Assembly: GCA_946480825.1 (NCBI GenBank)
Contig: CAMLLG010000037.1
Location: 1-37,680 of the forward strand
Source: an uncultured Lysobacteraceae bacterium
GTDB taxonomy: Bacteria; Pseudomonadota; Gammaproteobacteria; Xanthomonadales; Xanthomonadaceae
Length of the DNA stretch: 37,680 bases
Direction: 5' to 3'
Shown in pieces: positions 15,400 to 22,294 of this stretch. A program made the position numbers and the translations under genes. Under the pieces are notes generated by a model, which had not been told where the DNA came from, ran no database searches, and worked only from the letters and a program-made list of their open reading frames with translations. Position 1 is the first letter of the stretch. Every line of letters begins with the position of its first letter.

Positions 15400-16905
15400 A
15401 TGAAACATGCGCACAAGAGAACGCTTGCGTTGGCGGTCATCGCCGCGCTGGCGCTGGTCGCCTGCGGTGGCAATCCGGCCCCTGCGGGCGAGGCCGCCGA
15501 TACCGGCGGTTCCGCGAAGGGCGATTTCGGGCCGCCGCAGGGCGCGCCGGTGAAAGCGGTGCTGACCGCGCCGCCGAACGTGCCGCCCGCGACCGGGCGG
15601 ACCGCGCCGGCGAAGGTCGTGGTCGAGCTGGACGTGATCGAAAAGGAGATGCCGATTTCCGAAGGCGTGACCTACACCTTCTGGACCTTCGGCGGCACCG
15701 TGCCCGGCAGTTTCATCCGCGTGCGCCAGGGCGACACCGTGGAGTTCCATCTGCGCAACATGCCCGACAGCAAGATGCCGCACAACATCGATCTGCACGG
15801 CGTGACCGGGCCGGGCGGCGGCGCGGCGTCGAGTTTCACCGCGCCGGGCCACCACAGCCGTTTCACGTTCAAGGCGTTGAACGCCGGGCTGTACGTCTAT
15901 CACTGCGCGACCGCGCCGGTCGGCATGCACGTGGCCAACGGCATGTACGGCCTGATCCTGGTCGAGCCGCCGGAAGGGCTGCCCAAGGTCGATCGCGAGT
16001 ACTACGTGATGCAGGGCGATTTCTACACCCGTGGCAAATATCGTGAGAAGGGCCATCAGCCGTTCGACATGGAGAAGGCCATCGAGGAACACCCGACCTA
16101 CGTGCTGTTCAACGGCATGGAAGGCGCGATGACCGGCGACCGCGCGCTGTCCGCGAAGACCGGCGAAACCGTGCGCCTCTACGTCGGCAACGGTGGCCCG
16201 AATCTGGTGTCGAGCTTCCACGTGATCGGCGAGATCTTCGACAAGGTCTGGTTCGAGGGCGGCACGAAGTATCAGGAGAACGTGCAGACCACGCTGATTC
16301 CCGCAGGCGGTTCGGCCATCGCCGAATTCCGCATGGAAGTGCCGGGCACCTACGTGCTGGTCGATCACAGCATCTTCCGCGCCTTCAACAAGGGCGCGCT
16401 GGCGATGCTGCGCGCCGACGGCGCCGAACGCAGGGACATCTACTCGGGCAAGGAACTGGACGAGGTGTATGTCGGCGATCGCGCCAATCCGAATCTGGCC
16501 GCGGTCAGCGAGGCCACCACGTCGGCGAAGGCCGGTGCGCTCACCGTCGAGCAGCAGGTGAAGGCCGGGCAGGCGCTGTTCGCCGGCACATGTTCCACCT
16601 GTCATCAGCCGAACGGGCAGGGCATGGAAGGCGTGTTCCCGCCGCTGGCGAAGTCGGACTGGATCGCGGCCGATCCCGCGCGCCTGCCGGTGGTGATCCT
16701 GCACGGATTGAGCGGCCCGGTCACGGTGAACGGCAAGGATTACGCCTCGGTGATGCCGCCGATGAACCAGCTGACCGACGACGAGGTCGCGAACATTTCG
16801 ACCTACGTGTTGAACAGCTGGGGCAATCCGGGCGGTCGCATCACCACCGAACAGGCGGCGCAGGCGCGCAAGGCCAAACCGCTCGGCACGGGCGGGGGCG
16901 AATGA
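15400..16905 (+). CDS. nirK: Copper nitrite reductase NirK with fused C-terminal cytochrome c domain
   Basis: This 501-residue periplasmic enzyme reduces nitrite to NO. The signal ends in a lipobox (LVAC, Cys22), so it is probably a lipoprotein. Two cupredoxin domains carry the ligands: H128 (type 1) and H133 (type 2) with catalytic D131 in HNIDLHG; H168, C169, H177 and M182 in [17 protein letters not shown]274 in SFHVIGE; and H323 in VDHSIFRAF. The short C-to-H loop is typical of class II NirK. From about residue 385 a cytochrome c domain follows, with CSTCH (398-402) and a likely Met ligand in SVMPPMNQL; it presumably delivers electrons to the type 1 copper. The start has GGGGAGAACG upstream. 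nirV follows after 10 bases. Confidence 0.97.
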   Translation: MKHAHKRTLALAVIAALALVACGGNPAPAGEAADTGGSAKGDFGPPQGAPVKAVLTAPPNVPPATGRTAPAKVVVELDVIEKEMPISEGVTYTFWTFGGTVPGSFIRVRQGDTVEFHLRNMPDSKMPHNIDLHGVTGPGGGAASSFTAPGHHSRFTFKALNAGLYVYHCATAPVGMHVANGMYGLILVEPPEGLPKVDREYYVMQGDFYTRGKYREKGHQPFDMEKAIEEHPTYVLFNGMEGAMTGDRALSAKTGETVRLYVGNGGPNLVSSFHVIGEIFDKVWFEGGTKYQENVQTTLIPAGGSAIAEFRMEVPGTYVLVDHSIFRAFNKGALAMLRADGAERRDIYSGKELDEVYVGDRANPNLAAVSEATTSAKAGALTVEQQVKAGQALFAGTCSTCHQPNGQGMEGVFPPLAKSDWIAADPARLPVVILHGLSGPVTVNGKDYASVMPPMNQLTDDEVANISTYVLNSWGNPGGRITTEQAAQARKAKPLGTGGGE

Positions 16906-16915
16906 GGATCGCGTC

Positions 16916-17704
16916 ATGCGCCGTTTCCTCACGCTGCCGCTCGGCCTGACGCTCGCCGCACTGCTCGCCGGCCATGCCATCGCCGGCGAGCAGACCTACG
17001 TGCGCCTGCCGGGCGGCAGTTTCCGCTCGGCGCTGCGCTACGAGGACATCGCGGACGCGCCGCTGCGGGTGCGTCCTTTCGCGCTGATGCGCAAGCCGGT
17101 GACGAACGCCGAATTCCTGACGTTCGTGAAAACGCATCCGCAGTGGCGTCGCGATCGCGTCGCGACCGTGTTCGCCGATGGTCGTTATCTCTCGCACTGG
17201 GGCGGGCCGATCGCACTCGGCGCGAAGGCATCGCCGGCGCAGCCGGTGACGCGGGTCAGCTGGTTCGCGGCCGAAGCCTATTGCCGCGCCCAGGGCGCGC
17301 GCTTGCCGGACTGGACCGAGTGGGAATACGCCGCCGCCGCGGACGAGACCCGTCGCGACGCGCGCGCCGATCCGGCGTGGCGCGAGCGCATCCTCGCCTG
17401 GTATTCGCGGCCCTCGGGCGGGCCGTTGCCGCGTGCGGGCCTGCAGGCGCCGAATGCGTGGGGCGTGCAGGATCTGCATGGTCTGGTCTGGGAGTGGACC
17501 GGCGATTTCTCCGCATTGCTGGTGGCCGGCGACAACCGCAACCAGGGCGATGCCGAGACCGCGAAGTTCTGCGGCGCCGGCGCGCTGTCGATGAACGACC
17601 GCGATCACTACGCGGTGTTGATGCGGGTGGCGCTGCTGTCCTCGCTCGGCGCCGACAGCACCACCATCAACCTCGGTTTCCGCTGCGCGAAGGATGTCCC
17701 ATGA
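16916..17704 (+). CDS. nirV: NirV-type formylglycine-generating-enzyme-like (SUMF1) protein
   Basis: This 262-residue protein has an N-terminal signal peptide (FLTLPLGLTLAALLAGHAIA) and a SUMF1/FGE-sulfatase domain. Visible motifs are YVRLPGGSFRS, PVTNAEFLTFVKTHP, PVTRVSWFAAEAYCRAQGARLPDWTEWEYAA, GLVWEWTGDF and the terminal NLGFRC. NirV proteins accompany nirK in many denitrifiers. Their role is not established, and a function in maturation of NirK has been proposed. The paired active-site cysteines of true formylglycine-generating enzymes are not evident. Its TGA overlaps the ATG of the SCO gene (ATGA at 17701-17704). Confidence 0.9.
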   Translation: MRRFLTLPLGLTLAALLAGHAIAGEQTYVRLPGGSFRSALRYEDIADAPLRVRPFALMRKPVTNAEFLTFVKTHPQWRRDRVATVFADGRYLSHWGGPIALGAKASPAQPVTRVSWFAAEAYCRAQGARLPDWTEWEYAAAADETRRDARADPAWRERILAWYSRPSGGPLPRAGLQAPNAWGVQDLHGLVWEWTGDFSALLVAGDNRNQGDAETAKFCGAGALSMNDRDHYAVLMRVALLSSLGADSTTINLGFRCAKDVP

Positions 17705-18315
17705 AAACGCCTTCCATGAACGCGATCCGCAGATCGATGTTCTGCTGCATGCTGCTCGCCGCAGCGTCGTTGCTTTCCATCGCGACGCCGGCGCAATCGA
17801 CCGCCGCGCGGCCGCTGCCACGCGATTCGATCTATCACCTGCCGGCGGTGCTGATCGATCAGCACGGCAAGTCCGCGGACTGGCGCGCGCATCGCGGCCG
17901 CCCGCAGATGGTGGCGATGTTCTACACCTCGTGCCGCTACATCTGTCCGCTGATCGTCGACAGCGCCAAGGGCATCGAGCATGCGTTGACGCCCGCCGAA
18001 CGCGCCCGGCTTGGCATCCTGCTGATCAGCATGGACCCGGCGCGCGACACGCCGGCCGCGCTGAAATCGGTGTTCGACAAACGCAGACTCGACGCCGCGC
18101 GCTGGTCGCTGGCCAGCCCGCAACCCGGCGACGTGCGCGCGATCGCAGGCGCCCTCGGCATCCGCTACCGCGCGCTGGCCGATGGCGAGTTCAACCACAC
18201 CAGCGCGCTGGTGCTGCTGGATGCGGAAGGCCGCATCATCGCCCGCACCGAACGGATGGGCGCCCGCCCCGATCCCGAATTCCTCGCCGCGGTCAAGCGC
18301 ACGCTCGCGCGTTGA
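17701..18315 (+). CDS. SCO1/SenC family copper chaperone
   Basis: This 204-residue exported protein has an N-terminal hydrophobic signal (MFCCMLLAAASLLSIATPAQS) and a thioredoxin-like SCO domain. The Cu-binding ligands are C78 and C82 in TSCRYIC (CxxxC) and H166 in NHTSA. SCO proteins load copper into cupredoxin sites such as the Cu-A centre of oxidases. Here the coupling to nirK-nirV by an ATGA overlap suggests copper delivery to NirK, which is inference from context. The last gene of the operon; the following 290 bases hold only repeats. Confidence 0.92.
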   Translation: MKTPSMNAIRRSMFCCMLLAAASLLSIATPAQSTAARPLPRDSIYHLPAVLIDQHGKSADWRAHRGRPQMVAMFYTSCRYICPLIVDSAKGIEHALTPAERARLGILLISMDPARDTPAALKSVFDKRRLDAARWSLASPQPGDVRAIAGALGIRYRALADGEFNHTSALVLLDAEGRIIARTERMGARPDPEFLAAVKRTLAR

Positions 18316-18374
18316 GTCTTCATGCCATCACGCTTCGCCTGAGCAGATCCGATCGAGCCCTTTCGACCCCTTGG

Positions 18375-18404
18375 CTGTCATCCCGAGCCGAAGGCGAGGG
18401 ATCT
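18375..18404. repeat. Dispersed 30-base repeat, copy 2
   Basis: Same sequence as 685-714 with two substitutions (CTGTCATCCCGAGCCGAAGG onward). It lies 60 bases after the SCO gene stop. Confidence 0.7.
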
Positions 18405-18493
18405 ACTTTTGCGCACAGATCTGCACGGCCGCCGCTGCGATCAATGGCCTTCGATCTCGTTCCTTCGACGCCACGGCGGCGATCGATCGCCAC

Positions 18494-18564
18494 GGCGTTG
18501 ACAGTACGTGGATGGGCGGATCAGACTCGAAGAATGCCCCGATTTCGGGTCTGATCGTAGTTAG
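18494..18564. repeat. 71-base repeat, copy B
   Basis: Partner of 11896-11966. It contains a good inverted repeat (GATCAGACTCGAA / TTCGGGTCTGATC, one mismatch). Its right end reads into GTTAGGC (18560-18566), a perfect match to the attC R' consensus GTTRRRY. The left end, GCGTTGAC, is only a weak R''. It may be a divergent attC or an unrelated repeat. Confidence 0.75.
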
Positions 18565-18605
18565 GCCTCGCGGGCAAACAGTGCCGCGACCGACATACTC
18601 GCAGG

Positions 18606-18974
18606 GTGAGCTTGGTGGACCGAGTTATTCCCAAACAACCTAATTGGGTCGTCGTCCTCGTCTCAGCGTTTGGAGCAGCAGTTTCGACCATCTGGGGCTA
18701 CGAGATCGTCGTGTGCAACGGGCTGGTTGCGGGCACTCTGTCCGCGCTCATGCGCGCAGGTTTTCTCATTTTCGTCCACCTCCCGACTTTCGCGGTTGGC
18801 GTCGGCCTGTTGTTCCTGTTTGGCTCAACAAGTTATTGGCTTGCACGGCTTCGGATGCTGCAAGAGCGTCAAGAACTGATCACTATTGCGCTGCCGGTTG
18901 TCGCTCTCTCGGCGGGCATCGCATTTGCCCGGCTCAGCGGCGGGCTGGAGTGCGCTCTTCATCCGTGGGCGTAG
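18606..18974 (+). CDS. Small membrane protein, cassette-borne
   Basis: This 122-residue protein with about three predicted membrane helices (NWVVVLVSAFGAAVSTIWGYEIVV, GFLIFVHLPTFAVGVGLLFLFG, ITIALPVVALSAGIAFARL) is not recognised. The start is uncertain: GTG at 18606, TTG at 18612 or GTG at 18615 are all possible, and no ATG is available. It lies between the 71-base repeat copy B and the attC at 19000. Confidence 0.6.
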   Translation: MSLVDRVIPKQPNWVVVLVSAFGAAVSTIWGYEIVVCNGLVAGTLSALMRAGFLIFVHLPTFAVGVGLLFLFGSTSYWLARLRMLQERQELITIALPVVALSAGIAFARLSGGLECALHPWA

Positions 18975-18999
18975 GCACTTGTCTTGTTCCTGGCGCAGG

Positions 19000-19105
19000 G
19001 CCTGACAATTCGTCCAAGCCGACCCCGCATCGTGGCATCGGCCACGTGCCTGCGCTACGCTGGCACGCGTCCGCCACCCCGGTGCGGGGTGGCTCAACTC
19101 AGGCG
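19000..19105 (+). other. attC site (long form, right end degraded)
   Basis: R'' is GCCTGAC (19000-19006). L'' is AATTCGTCCAAGCC, one base different from the AATTCGTTCAAGCC of aadA-type sites. The centre has paired GACCCCGCA / TGCGGGGTGGC arms and the shared GTGCCTGCGCTACGCTGGCAC. L' is GGCTCAACTCAGG. A clear R' box is missing; comparison with the site at 19792 suggests a small deletion there. Confidence 0.78.
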
Positions 19106-19423
19106 ATGGGGTTCATGGCCAAGCACACCGCGTACTGGCGGGAATATCAAAGAGCCCAGGTGCGAGGCTCACTGAGAATTTTTCTGACGATTGCGGCCTG
19201 GACCGCTCTCATCGTCGTGCTGGTCCTGGCCCAGGATGTGGTGGCTGGCGCCTTTCCCTTGATCCTGACCGCACTATTCGTCGGGCTGGTCGTGTCCATT
19301 CTGGTGCAGAGCAGAAACGTCTATCAGGTGATCTGCCCGGAGTGCTCGACGACCTACAGGCGGCACAAATGGGGTGGGCAGTGCCCTTCGTGCGGGCTCA
19401 AGCTGCTGCAGAATGAACCCTGA
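19106..19423 (+). CDS. Small membrane protein with C-terminal zinc ribbon, cassette-borne
   Basis: This 105-residue protein has two predicted membrane helices (FLTIAAWTALIVVLVLAQDVVAG and FPLILTALFVGLVVSILVQS). A C-terminal zinc ribbon follows, CPEC-x13-CPSC in CPECSTTYRRHKWGGQCPSC. No family can be named. Starts at 19106 (MGFMAKH) and 19115 (MAKH) are both possible. Its stop TGA (19421-19423) lies inside the R'' box of the attC at 19418, as is typical of integron cassettes. Confidence 0.7.
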   Translation: MGFMAKHTAYWREYQRAQVRGSLRIFLTIAAWTALIVVLVLAQDVVAGAFPLILTALFVGLVVSILVQSRNVYQVICPECSTTYRRHKWGGQCPSCGLKLLQNEP

Positions 19424-19477
19424 CAACCCGTTCGGGCCGATGCCGCTTCGCGGCGCGGTTTGATTCAGGCATCAGAT
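19418..19477 (+). other. attC site (short form, aadA-like)
   Basis: A 60-base site: R'' CCCTGAC, L'' AACCCGTTCGGGCC, centre GATGCCGCTTCGCGGCGCGG, L' TTTGATTCAGGC and R' ATCAGAT (19471-19477). Against the aadA attC as I remember it, it aligns without gaps and all 12 differences are transitions. The upstream stop codon lies in R'', and the next ATG is three bases after R'. Confidence 0.9.
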
Positions 19478-19480
19478 CCC

Positions 19481-19702
19481 ATGGACAAAGGCCCACCATA
19501 TTCGCGAATCGAGTCCGAATCTTTCGGAGATGACTTCCCCGATCGCGGAATCTATTGCAGAAAGTGCAAAATCTACATTCCCGAGTTTGATTTTCTCGAT
19601 GCTTTTACATACCACCGCATCCGCGCCCTTTCACTCAACGGGCAAACCGGGCTGGCTCAAGCCGAGCTGGTGGCTGCGACCGGATGCTCTGCCAGCAAAT
19701 AG
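19481..19702 (+). CDS. Small hypothetical protein, cassette-borne
   Basis: This 73-residue soluble protein (MDKGPPYSRIESESFGDDFP...) has a CRKC pair in GIYCRKCKIYIPEFDF that could be half of a metal site. It is not recognised. The ATG is three bases after the attC at 19418; longer starts would lie inside that site. The stop codon TAG is the first three bases of the REP-like element at 19700, so the insertion may have replaced the original end of the gene. Confidence 0.6.
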   Translation: MDKGPPYSRIESESFGDDFPDRGIYCRKCKIYIPEFDFLDAFTYHRIRALSLNGQTGLAQAELVAATGCSASK

Positions 19703-19788
19703 CCCGGGTAAGGCCGCAGGCCGCACCCGGGAACTCTGAAAGCACGGTGTCGTTCTCCCGGGTGCGCGCTTTGCGCTTACCCGGGCTA
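19700..19788. repeat. REP-like palindromic element, copy 4
   Basis: The cleanest copy: TAGCCCGGGTAAGGCCGCAG at the left and GCGCTTACCCGGGCTA at the right. It overlaps the stop codon of the preceding gene and ends three bases before the R'' box of the attC at 19792. Confidence 0.9.
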
Positions 19789-19791
19789 CGG

Positions 19792-19899
19792 GCCTGACGA
19801 TTCATTCAAGCCAGCCCATGCCATGGCGTCGGCCGCTTGTGCGCTACGCTTGCCCTTATCCGCCGCCCGCTACGGGTCGGCTCAACCCGGGTGTCAGGC
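19792..19899 (+). other. attC site (long form)
   Basis: A 108-base site with fully complementary ends: R'' GCCTGAC (19792-19798) and R' GTCAGGC (19893-19899). L'' is GATTCATTCAAGCC and L' is GGCTCAACCCGGGT. The centre shares GCGTCGGCC and GCGCTACGCT with the other long sites. An ATG follows one base after R'. Confidence 0.88.
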
Positions 19900-19900
19900 G

Positions 19901-20293
19901 ATGGACCCTAAAACCCTTGCGAGGGTACGACGGCTTGGATTGGTGTCGATCATGAACAAGACCAAGTGGCAAGAATTGTCATGCGCACTTTCGCGGATTG
20001 GAGACAACGGACCGATTTGCAGTTACAAGCATGTCGGGGAAGTCGAGGTGTACGGCCCCAGCCATGTCTCGTGGAGCGAATTTTCATCCTGGCCGACAGA
20101 ACGATACGAATGGCTGGAAATCAGAAGCCATGAGGAAATCCACCGGGGTCAACGTGTCCCTCCCCAACTGATCGATCACTCGCCTGGAATAGAATCGGCC
20201 CTGAGAGAAATCCATGTTCCATTCAGCCGGACAGCGCATGGATTCAAAGTCTGGGGTTATGTTTCACCATCCCCTCAACCGGATGATGCATGA
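19901..20293 (+). CDS. DUF6678-like protein, cassette-borne
   Basis: This 130-residue protein has the pattern of DUF6678-type proteins, as I recall them, near its N-terminus (VSIMNKTKWQELSCAL) and in the middle (YEWLEIRSHEE). The function is unknown. The ATG at 19901, one base after the attC R' box, is preferred over 19951 because VSIMN(K/N)TKW is usually internal in the family. The stop TGA (20291-20293) lies inside the R'' box of the attC at 20288, confirming the cassette layout. Confidence 0.7.
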   Translation: MDPKTLARVRRLGLVSIMNKTKWQELSCALSRIGDNGPICSYKHVGEVEVYGPSHVSWSEFSSWPTERYEWLEIRSHEEIHRGQRVPPQLIDHSPGIESALREIHVPFSRTAHGFKVWGYVSPSPQPDDA

Positions 20294-20347
20294 CGATTCA
20301 TGCCGGCCAACGCCGCCATGCGGCGCAGCTTGATTCAGGGCTTGGGC
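20288..20347 (+). other. attC site (short form)
   Basis: A 60-base site: R'' GCATGAC, L'' GATTCATGCCGGCC, palindromic centre CGCCGCCATGCGGCG, L' AGCTTGATTCAGGG and R' CTTGGGC (20341-20347). The first base of R' departs from GTT. The stop codon of the upstream gene is in R''. The stop of the opposite-strand gene (20335-20337) lies in L'. Confidence 0.75.
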
Positions 20348-20529
20348 CGCATCGGCTCGCGGAGAGCGCGCTGCCGCATTCGCCCTGAAACATGGCCCAC
20401 CGTGCCGATCAGAAGCAGCGCGAGCGGAATCGCGCCCGGCTCGCCTTCCGTCGCGATCATCATGATCAGCAGGGCGAGCCCGATCGTTCCGATGGCGGTG
20501 GACAGGATCTTTTGCGCTTTCGGCGACAT
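20335..20529 (-). CDS. Small membrane protein in reverse orientation, cassette-borne
   Basis: This 64-residue protein (MSPKAQKILSTAIGTIGLALLIMM...) has two predicted membrane helices and a basic C-terminus. It runs against the rest of the array, and its stop codon lies inside the attC at 20288-20347. The start is supported by GGAGAACCGAG just upstream. The rest of this cassette (20530-20612) holds no other gene and could carry its promoter, since a reverse-oriented cassette gene cannot use the array promoter. Confidence 0.65.
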   Translation of the reverse strand: MSPKAQKILSTAIGTIGLALLIMMIATEGEPGAIPLALLLIGTVGHVSGRMRQRALREPMRPKP

Positions 20530-20612
20530 CTCGGTTCTCCAGGGGATTCGTCGCGGAATGTCGCCCCGGATTGTGTGGCCAATATGAAGCGCATCAGCGC
20601 CTTGCGCGTACG

Positions 20613-20730
20613 TCTCGACAACCGGTTCGAGCCACGCGTCCGCATCGTGACGTCGGCCATGGACCTGCGCTACGCTAGCCTGTGCCCGCTGCCCCAGTGC
20701 GGAAGCGCTCAAATCCGACCTTGCGTTTCA
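20613..20730 (+). other. attC site (long form, degenerate R boxes)
   Basis: TCTCGAC (R''-like) is followed by AACCGGTTCGAGCC (L''), the shared long-form centre (CATCGTGACGTCGGCCA, CCTGCGCTACGCTAG) and GCGCTCAAATCCG (L'). The R' end, near GTTTCAA at 20725-20731, is weak. The overall match to the sites at 14479, 19000 and 19792 is clear in the centre. Confidence 0.7.
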
Positions 20731-20741
20731 AGGAGCATTCG

Positions 20742-21017
20742 ATGGAGTCGATCGACAAGACGCTCAACGCGCTGGCATCCATGCCTGGCCTGCAGACTGC
20801 ACTCGTGATCCTGTTCTTCGCGTTCTCCGTCATCGCCGGCAATGCCGTGTTCGCGCTCCACTATCGGCGTGTCGGCAAGCCGGTTCTGAAATCGATGCTC
20901 AGCCTCACCAGTTTCCCGCTGCAGAACTTCAACGCCCGCGAGTGGTTTCTGCTCGCCGGCGTATTCGCGATCTCGATGGCGATCGGCGTGCTTGCCGTGC
21001 TGTCGGGCGGCCGTTGA
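20742..21017 (+). CDS. Small two-helix membrane protein, cassette-borne
   Basis: This 91-residue protein has two predicted membrane helices (LQTALVILFFAFSVIAGNAVFAL and EWFLLAGVFAISMAIGVLAVLSG) joined by a basic loop (HYRRVGKPVLKS). No family is recognised. The ATG has AAGGAGC upstream, a strong ribosome site. Its stop lies one base before the R'' box of the attC at 21019. Confidence 0.72.
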   Translation: MESIDKTLNALASMPGLQTALVILFFAFSVIAGNAVFALHYRRVGKPVLKSMLSLTSFPLQNFNAREWFLLAGVFAISMAIGVLAVLSGGR

Positions 21018-21018
21018 G

Positions 21019-21076
21019 GCCCGGCACGCCTCAATCCGAAGCCGCTTCATCCTGCGGCTCGATTCAGATGTCAGGC
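21019..21076 (+). other. attC site (short form)
   Basis: A 58-base site: R'' GCCCGGC, L'' ending CAATCCGAAGCC, a palindromic centre (GAAGCCGC / GCGGCTC), L' GGCTCGATTCAGAT and R' GTCAGGC (21070-21076). R' is identical to that at 19893. Confidence 0.75.
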
Positions 21077-21092
21077 ATCAGGGGTCCATGAC

Positions 21093-21896
21093 ATGCCGAT
21101 GTTCCATCGCCACGACCATTCCACCTACTACGAGATCGTCGGTACCGGCGAGCCTCTGGTCTTCGTATGCGGTCTCAGCGCGGATCTCCAGGTCTGGCGC
21201 TTCCAGATCCATGAGCTGAGCCGGTCGCACCAGGTCATCGTCTTCGACAACCGGGGCGCGGGTCGTTCGTCCGCGCCGGACGAACCGTACACGATCGCTC
21301 AGATGGCTGAGGATTTGGGCGCGTTGCTGGATCATCTGGGTCTACCGGCGGTGCATCTGCTCGGCTGGAGCATGGGCGGCGTCATCGCGCAGTCGTTCGC
21401 GCTCGCGCACCCGTCCCGCGTCCGCAGGTTGCTGCTGTTGAACAGTTTCGCCGAGCCCGATGGCCTTCTGCGAGAGGCGATCTCGAACTGGATGAATGTG
21501 CGTTGCGCGAACGTGTCGGATGAGCAGGTCGCGCGCTACGCCGCCCGACTCGTCTTCAGTCCCGATCTGCTCGACAGCGCGGCGGCGCTGGAAAGCATCG
21601 TGCAGAACATGCTTGCGAACCCCCATCGTCAGTCGTTGCACGGGTTCCTCCGACAGGCCGACGCGCTGCTCGACTACGTCGCGCCGCCCGATCTTCACCT
21701 GCTCGGCGGGTGCGCGGCGGTGTTGACGGCGCGGCACGATCGGCTGACGCCGCCGTACCTGTCCGAGGCGCTGGCCGCCCGCCTGCCGGGCGCATCGCTG
21801 CATGTTCTGCCCGGCGCGCACTCCGGCTTCGTCGAACATCCGGGCGCGTACAACAAGGCCATTCTCGGCGCCTTGTCCGGAGCCGGCTCGCGATGA
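21093..21896 (+). CDS. Alpha/beta hydrolase
   Basis: This 267-residue soluble hydrolase has the full catalytic triad: S93 in GWSMGG, D216 in TARHDRLTPP and H243 in GAHSGFVEHP. The oxyanion region is GEPLVFVCGLSADLQVW and the FDNRGAGRSSAP motif is conserved. The substrate cannot be told from sequence; this shape covers esterases, lactonases and C-C hydrolases. It starts 16 bases after the attC at 21019. Its stop overlaps the next gene's ATG (ATGA at 21893-21896), making a two-gene cassette if the site after it (22289) is real. Confidence 0.92.
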   Translation: MPMFHRHDHSTYYEIVGTGEPLVFVCGLSADLQVWRFQIHELSRSHQVIVFDNRGAGRSSAPDEPYTIAQMAEDLGALLDHLGLPAVHLLGWSMGGVIAQSFALAHPSRVRRLLLLNSFAEPDGLLREAISNWMNVRCANVSDEQVARYAARLVFSPDLLDSAAALESIVQNMLANPHRQSLHGFLRQADALLDYVAPPDLHLLGGCAAVLTARHDRLTPPYLSEALAARLPGASLHVLPGAHSGFVEHPGAYNKAILGALSGAGSR

Positions 21897-22294
21897 ACTC
21901 AACGCACACGGGATCATGCCTCTGCGGAGACGTCCGTTACGAGGTTCAAGGCGCATTCGAGCGCTTCTATCTCTGCCATTGCGCGCATTGCCGCAAGGAC
22001 ACGGGCTCGGCCCATGCCGCCAACCTGTTTTCATCCAGCGCCCGACTCGCCTGGCTGTCCGGCCTCGCTTCCGTGGTCACCTACCATCTTCCCGGCACCC
22101 GCCACACCCGCAGCTTCTGCACCCGCTGCGGTTCGGCGCTGCCCGTCGCCGGTGCGGGCATGATCGTCGTTCCGGCAGGCAGTCTGGACACCGATCTGTT
22201 CCGGGTGCCGGACGGCAACATCTTCACGGCCAGTCGTGCATGCTGGGATCGCGACCTGCATGCGGCACCGGAATTCCCGACGTTTCCGGAGTGA
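21893..22294 (+). CDS. GFA family zinc protein
   Basis: This 133-residue protein belongs to the glutathione-dependent formaldehyde-activating (GFA) family. Zinc ligands are visible in [25 protein letters not shown] and [11 protein letters not shown]. Most GFA-family members are not proven formaldehyde enzymes, so the reaction is unknown. It is translationally coupled to the alpha/beta hydrolase, which suggests a shared substrate. It is one of three GFA proteins in the window (also 22942-23325 and 36932-37348). Confidence 0.92.
   Translation: MNSTHTGSCLCGDVRYEVQGAFERFYLCHCAHCRKDTGSAHAANLFSSSARLAWLSGLASVVTYHLPGTRHTRSFCTRCGSALPVAGAGMIVVPAGSLDTDLFRVPDGNIFTASRACWDRDLHAAPEFPTFPE

Noticed and set aside
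11896..18564. Prophage or integrative element between the 71-base repeats
   Set aside because: No integrase, phage or conjugation gene and no tRNA end lies between or beside the repeats.
13366..19788. CRISPR array from the spaced palindromic repeats
   Set aside because: The four repeats are 600 to several thousand bases apart, about 90 bases long and separated by genes; there is no regular spacer pattern or cas gene.
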